DNA of 24,542 bases from Fen-1308 sp035319185 (GTDB lineage: Bacteria; Nitrospirota; Thermodesulfovibrionia; Thermodesulfovibrionales; Dissulfurispiraceae), in assembly GCA_035319185.1 (NCBI GenBank), contig DATHDF010000076.1:1-24542 (forward strand), in the 5' to 3' direction. The position numbers were made by a program, and so were the translations under genes. Position 1 is the first letter of the stretch; each line of letters opens with the position of its first letter. A model generated the notes under the pieces. The model did no database searches. It saw only the letters and a program-made list of their open reading frames with translations, and was not told the DNA's origin. Below are positions 21,485 to 24,542 of this stretch, in pieces.

Positions 21485-23214
21485 CGTCCGGTCTTCCTTC
21501 CGATCGGTTTCAGTATTTTCAGTAATTGATTGACTCCCCGGGTGTTTGCGACATCGTTTTTTTCAAGCCAGCCGCGCCGGGCGATCGAGACCCCGTATGA
21601 CATGAAATTTAGTTGAGTGGTAACGTGAGCGTCAGTATTGATGACAATGGGGATGCTCATTCCCTTGGCCTTCTTTGCGTACGCATCGCTCAGGTCGAGT
21701 CTGAGTGGATATGCATTAATCTCTAGAGCGGTGCCGGTTTCCTGCGCAACCCTTAGGACCTTATCCATGTCGATTTCGTATCCTTCACGCTCGCCAATGA
21801 GTCTTCCGGTCGGATGGGCTATAATGCTCACATATGGGTTCTGCATGGCCGCTACGATCCGGGACGTAAGCTGTTCGTTAGTCTGCTTGAATCCGGAATG
21901 GATCGACGCGATGACGATGTCCAGCCCAGCAAGGACGCTATCCGGAAAATCCAGAGTTCCGTCCCCTCTGATATCGACCTCCGTCCCCTGAAGTATTTTG
22001 AAATTCCCCAACTTTTTATTCAGGGCGTCCGTCTTTTTTTTTTGTTCGACCAGCCTTTCGACGGTCAGTCCGCGCGCAACGCCAAGGCCCTTAGAGTGGT
22101 CGGTAAGGGCGAAATATGAATAGCCCCGCTCTTTTGCGGCCTCAACAAGTTGTTCGAAGGTATGGCTGCCGTCGCTCCATTTGGAATGAACGTGAAGATC
22201 GCCTTTGATGTCACCGACCTTGACCAGTTCAGGCAACGTATGGGAAATCGCAGCTTCGATTTCTCCTCGGTCTTCCCGCATCTCGGGCGGTACATATTGC
22301 ATGTCAAGGATTTCGTATGTATCCTCCTCTTTTTCACCGCCCAGTTTCATGCTGTCGCTGATCCTGAATATCCCGTATTCGTTGATGGTCAGGCCTTTCT
22401 TTACGGCCATCTCGCGCAGCCTGATGTTGTGCTCTTTGCTGCCTGTAAAATATCCGAGGGCGGCGCCGTACGATTCTTTTTCAACCACGCGCAGGTCTAC
22501 TTGCAAGCCTTCCGCTGTAACGATGCTTGATTTCGTGGGGCCGTGCATCAGCACGTCTTTGACATGCGGCAGATGAACGAAGACGTGCATGACATCCTTT
22601 GGACTATCCGACATAACGAGAATGTCGATGTCCCTGATTGTGTCCTTCCATCTCCTTATGCTGCCGGTGATGTCTATGCGTGCAAGGGGCGCTTTTGCCT
22701 TCAGCTGATCGACGATATCCAGGGCCAGCGGAAGCACTTTGCCCAGAGGTTGACGCTCCCGACCCCGTTTGAGCATCCCGACCCCCTTCAGAATGTTCTC
22801 TTCTGTCTTGTCCTTGATCCCAGGCAGACCGGCGAGCTTGTGCCCTTCTGCGAGTCTTGCAAGCTCATCGACACTGGTGACGTGTAGCTTGTCGTACAGA
22901 AGCATCGCGGTTTTGGGGCCGAGACCGGGTACCGACTCCAGCTCCAGGACGGCCAGCGGCACCTCTTTCTTCAGTTCCTCATGCGCCGCCACCCTGCCTG
23001 TTTTGATATATTCGGTGATCTTGGCCGCCAAATCTTTTCCCACCCCGGGAATCTTGATTAGTTCATCGTCCGGCAGGTCTTCGATGTTACTTGTCAGGCC
23101 TTCGACGTTTAGAGCGGCCCTTCTGTAAGCCCGGATACGGAAAGGGTTGTCGTTCTTGATTTCGAGAATATCTGCGATTTCGTTGAATATCTTTGCGATC
23201 TCCTGGTTTTTCAT
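21481..23214 (-). CDS. polX: DNA polymerase X with C-terminal PHP domain
   Basis: This bacterial PolX-type repair polymerase has a helix-hairpin-helix 8-kDa part (HhH repeats at about 48-60 and 95-107: PGVGKDLA, PGLGPKTA), the pol beta-type palm with GSIRR (184-188) and catalytic aspartates D195, D197 and about D240, then a PHP domain (about 335-577). The PHP motifs are DLHVHSKWSDG, ALTDHSKG, HSGF, AHPTGR and NTDAH, giving the Mn2+-dependent 3'-5' exonuclease. The length of 577 aa is typical of the family. AAGGGGA lies 5 nt from the ATG. It is divergent from the prohibitin gene. Likely role: gap filling in base excision repair. Confidence 0.95.
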   Translation of the reverse strand: MKNQEIAKIFNEIADILEIKNDNPFRIRAYRRAALNVEGLTSNIEDLPDDELIKIPGVGKDLAAKITEYIKTGRVAAHEELKKEVPLAVLELESVPGLGPKTAMLLYDKLHVTSVDELARLAEGHKLAGLPGIKDKTEENILKGVGMLKRGRERQPLGKVLPLALDIVDQLKAKAPLARIDITGSIRRWKDTIRDIDILVMSDSPKDVMHVFVHLPHVKDVLMHGPTKSSIVTAEGLQVDLRVVEKESYGAALGYFTGSKEHNIRLREMAVKKGLTINEYGIFRISDSMKLGGEKEEDTYEILDMQYVPPEMREDRGEIEAAISHTLPELVKVGDIKGDLHVHSKWSDGSHTFEQLVEAAKERGYSYFALTDHSKGLGVARGLTVERLVEQKKKTDALNKKLGNFKILQGTEVDIRGDGTLDFPDSVLAGLDIVIASIHSGFKQTNEQLTSRIVAAMQNPYVSIIAHPTGRLIGEREGYEIDMDKVLRVAQETGTALEINAYPLRLDLSDAYAKKAKGMSIPIVINTDAHVTTQLNFMSYGVSIARRGWLEKNDVANTRGVNQLLKILKPIGRKTGR

Positions 23215-23256
23215 GCAATCCCCTTATCTGTTTCCACTAAGTGCCGGTTATAAAAA

Positions 23257-23269
23257 TTATGCAGCATAA
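23257..23269. promoter_or_regulatory. Short palindrome in the polX/prohibitin intergenic region
   Basis: TTATGC-A-GCATAA is a perfect 6-bp inverted repeat with a one-base centre. A minus-strand -10-like hexamer CATAAT (overlapping the right side on that strand) with TTGTAT 17 bp above it would serve polX, so the palindrome may overlap the polX promoter. Evidence is limited to pattern. Confidence 0.3.
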
Positions 23270-23313
23270 ACGATTCGTATACAATATAGGCGTAGTGCGA
23301 CATATTTTCCATC

Positions 23314-23342
23314 TTGACGGCGCATCGGAACGGCGGTACAAT
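23314..23342 (+). promoter_or_regulatory. Promoter of the prohibitin-family gene
   Basis: -35 TTGACG (23314-23319, 5 of 6), a 17-bp spacer and -10 TACAAT (23337-23342, 5 of 6) predict a start near 23349 and a leader of about 32 nt with GGAGG 4 nt before the ATG. Unlike the leaderless genes here, this is a conventional promoter and leader. Confidence 0.6.
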
Positions 23343-23380
23343 TTGGAAGTTTCTGCAATCAATAGGCATCTGGAGGCATT

Positions 23381-24256
23381 ATGGAATCGGACGAAAAAAA
23401 GACGCTAGCTGACCTCGACCTCGTTAACAAGATCAAGGGCGGTTTCTCGAAAGGGGCCAGAGGAGTAAGGGTGATCGGATCTGTGATCGCCGCCCTGCTC
23501 ATATTCTTTATAATGAATCCGTTTGTGATCATAGGCGCCGGTGAACGAGGGGTGATACTTGATTTCGGAGCAGTGCAGCCTCAGGTGCTGGGTGAAGGGC
23601 TTCACCTGAGAGTTCCGATAATGCAGAAGATTGTGAGGATAGACGTGCGGGTGAACAAGTCGCAGACCGACGCAGAGTCGGTTTCAAAAGATCTGCAGGA
23701 TACACACTCGACCATAGCGGTGAACTATCATGTCCTGCCCGAAAAAGCCAACTGGGTTTATCAGAACCTCGGTACCCAGTACAAAGAACGCATTATCGAT
23801 CCAGCTGTGCAGGAGGTTGTAAAAGCAATTACCGCGAAATTTACAGCGGTCGAGCTGATCACTCAGAGAGAGCGGGTACGTTCTGAAATCAAGGAGTTGT
23901 TGAAACAGCGGCTTGTGACATACAACGTTGTAGTGGACGATTTTTCAATTGTCAACTTCGCGTTTTCGCAGCAGTTCACGCAGGCTATCGAGTCGAAGCA
24001 GACTGCAGAACAACTCGCCCTTAAGGCCCAGCGAGACCTCGAAAGGATAAAGATCGAGGCTGAACAGAAGGTGGCGTCGGCCAAGGCAGAGGCAGAGGCG
24101 CTCAGGTTGCAGAAAGAAAACGTAACCCCGCAGCTCGTCAAGTTGAGACAGATCGAGGCATCCATACGGGCCATCGACAAATGGGACGGGCATATGCCGA
24201 AAGTCACATCCGGGGCCGTTCCCTTCATAGATGCGAAGAGTCTTGAAAAAGAATAA
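23381..24256 (+). CDS. Prohibitin-family SPFH membrane protein
   Basis: The protein has one N-terminal transmembrane helix (about 31-51) followed by an SPFH/Band 7 domain (about 52-215): GAGERGVILDFGAVQP, EGLHLRVPIMQKIVRIDVR, NYHVLPEKANWVYQNLG and ITAKFTAVELITQRERVR. A C-terminal helical region rich in Ala/Glu/Lys (about 216-265) probably forms a coiled coil. Prohibitins assemble into large rings, often regulating membrane proteases such as FtsH; that role is by homology only. The length of 291 aa matches prohibitin rather than HflK/HflC, since HflC-type neighbours are absent. A conventional promoter and GGAGG precede the ATG. It is divergent from polX. Confidence 0.9.
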   Translation: MESDEKKTLADLDLVNKIKGGFSKGARGVRVIGSVIAALLIFFIMNPFVIIGAGERGVILDFGAVQPQVLGEGLHLRVPIMQKIVRIDVRVNKSQTDAESVSKDLQDTHSTIAVNYHVLPEKANWVYQNLGTQYKERIIDPAVQEVVKAITAKFTAVELITQRERVRSEIKELLKQRLVTYNVVVDDFSIVNFAFSQQFTQAIESKQTAEQLALKAQRDLERIKIEAEQKVASAKAEAEALRLQKENVTPQLVKLRQIEASIRAIDKWDGHMPKVTSGAVPFIDAKSLEKE

Positions 24257-24284
24257 TCAGAAGCGCGAAAGAATACGCGGCATG

Positions 24285-24290
24285 TATTAT
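24285..24290 (+). promoter_or_regulatory. -10-like element 5 nt before the last gene
   Basis: TATTAT (24285-24290, 5 of 6) lies 5 nt before the ATG at 24296, like the leaderless genes. No good -35 is seen 17-18 bp upstream and there is no Shine-Dalgarno sequence. Confidence 0.3.
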
Positions 24291-24295
24291 GTTTA

Positions 24296-24542
24296 ATGAA
24301 GATGGTTTCCATCGATACAACCAGGCTCGTTGAGCGAACAGTGAAAGATCAGGTGCTTACAGCCTTCCGCCTTTGCGAGCTTTACGGGCACTCGCTGATG
24401 GAGGATGAAGAGGTGGGAGCTCTTTTGCAGGAGCTGGATCTTCGCATCGGAGCTACGCAGAATGCAATGAGCAGTGCCGGAATCGTGAGGGAGTGCGCGG
24501 ATTGCGCCGGCAATGATCAGGGAACATGTTGTGGTGTTCGCA
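24296..24542 (+). CDS. Unknown protein, truncated at the window edge (82 codons seen)
   Basis: The frame opens at ATG 24296 (or 24302) and runs off the end of the window with no stop. The visible part is acidic and helical (ERTVKDQVLTAFRLCELYGHS, then VGALLQELDLRIGA) followed by a cluster of cysteines at the edge: ECADCAGNDQGTCCGVR. Two closely spaced Cys pairs suggest a metal or Fe-S centre starting there, but the rest is missing. I do not recognise the family. It lies 39 nt after the prohibitin-family gene, on the same strand, without a Shine-Dalgarno sequence. Confidence 0.55.
   Translation, partial: MKMVSIDTTRLVERTVKDQVLTAFRLCELYGHSLMEDEEVGALLQELDLRIGATQNAMSSAGIVRECADCAGNDQGTCCGVR

Noticed and set aside
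1..24542. CRISPR arrays, insertion sequences, tRNA or rRNA genes, phage or plasmid functions
   Set aside because: No repeated spacer-like units, transposase motifs, cloverleaf or rRNA signatures were noticed; this is ordinary chromosomal gene content apart from the Sec operon.

Overview
The window reads as one contiguous stretch of a bacterial chromosome. No rRNA, tRNA, insertion sequence, CRISPR array or phage genes were seen. The gene mix suggests an anaerobic or microaerophilic Gram-negative bacterium, most likely Nitrospirota (Thermodesulfovibrionia-like) or a Desulfobacterota relative. It includes Pal/CpoB, several lipoproteins, an MltD-like transglycosylase, a DsrEFH set, a bacterial SPFH/prohibitin, a Cys-rich GAF hybrid kinase and a Thermotoga-type speD. 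That placement is inferred from protein style only.

Layout. Positions 1-471 are non-coding with a CRP-like palindrome. They lead into a two-gene + strand operon (HMA-domain metal-binding protein and a GOLD-like lipoprotein). mnmA and glgX follow on the - strand. A divergent + pair (PHP phosphoesterase and a YfgM-like TPR membrane protein) ends one base from a long - strand block: mltD-like, moaA, pal-cpoB, mgtC-like, a DsbC-like thiol protein and a TPR lipoprotein. speD stands alone on + and ends in a strong convergent hairpin. Then, on -, come a small secreted 4-Cys protein, the dsrEFH-like operon, a REC-GAF-PAS-HK-REC hybrid kinase and the DUF1015-gap-pgk operon. Two tiny + ORFs (one a 6-Cys protein) face polX-(23-aa ORF)-pilZ. 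A prohibitin-family gene and one truncated gene close the window on +.

Main discovery. The dsrE-like gene at 14458 appears to stop at a TGA (14228-14230) after 76 codons. The same frame continues for 40 more sense codons, with the catalytic cysteine position occupied by this TGA in a U-G-G-C context, and ends 11 nt before the next gene's ATG. A stem-loop 14 nt after the TGA fits a bacterial SECIS: an 8-bp stem and a GTGC loop that begins 22 nt after the TGA. I read it as a 117-residue selenoprotein DsrE that a normal gene caller would truncate just before its active site.

Second theme: several genes lacking a Shine-Dalgarno sequence (mltD-like, moaA, the PHP gene, mgtC-like, the 3'-terminal gene, weakly mnmA) have a -10-like hexamer only 5-7 nt before the ATG. 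In the best two cases a good -35 lies 18 bp further up. This implies leaderless transcripts alongside conventional SD-led genes such as gap, polX, pal, cpoB and dsbC-like.
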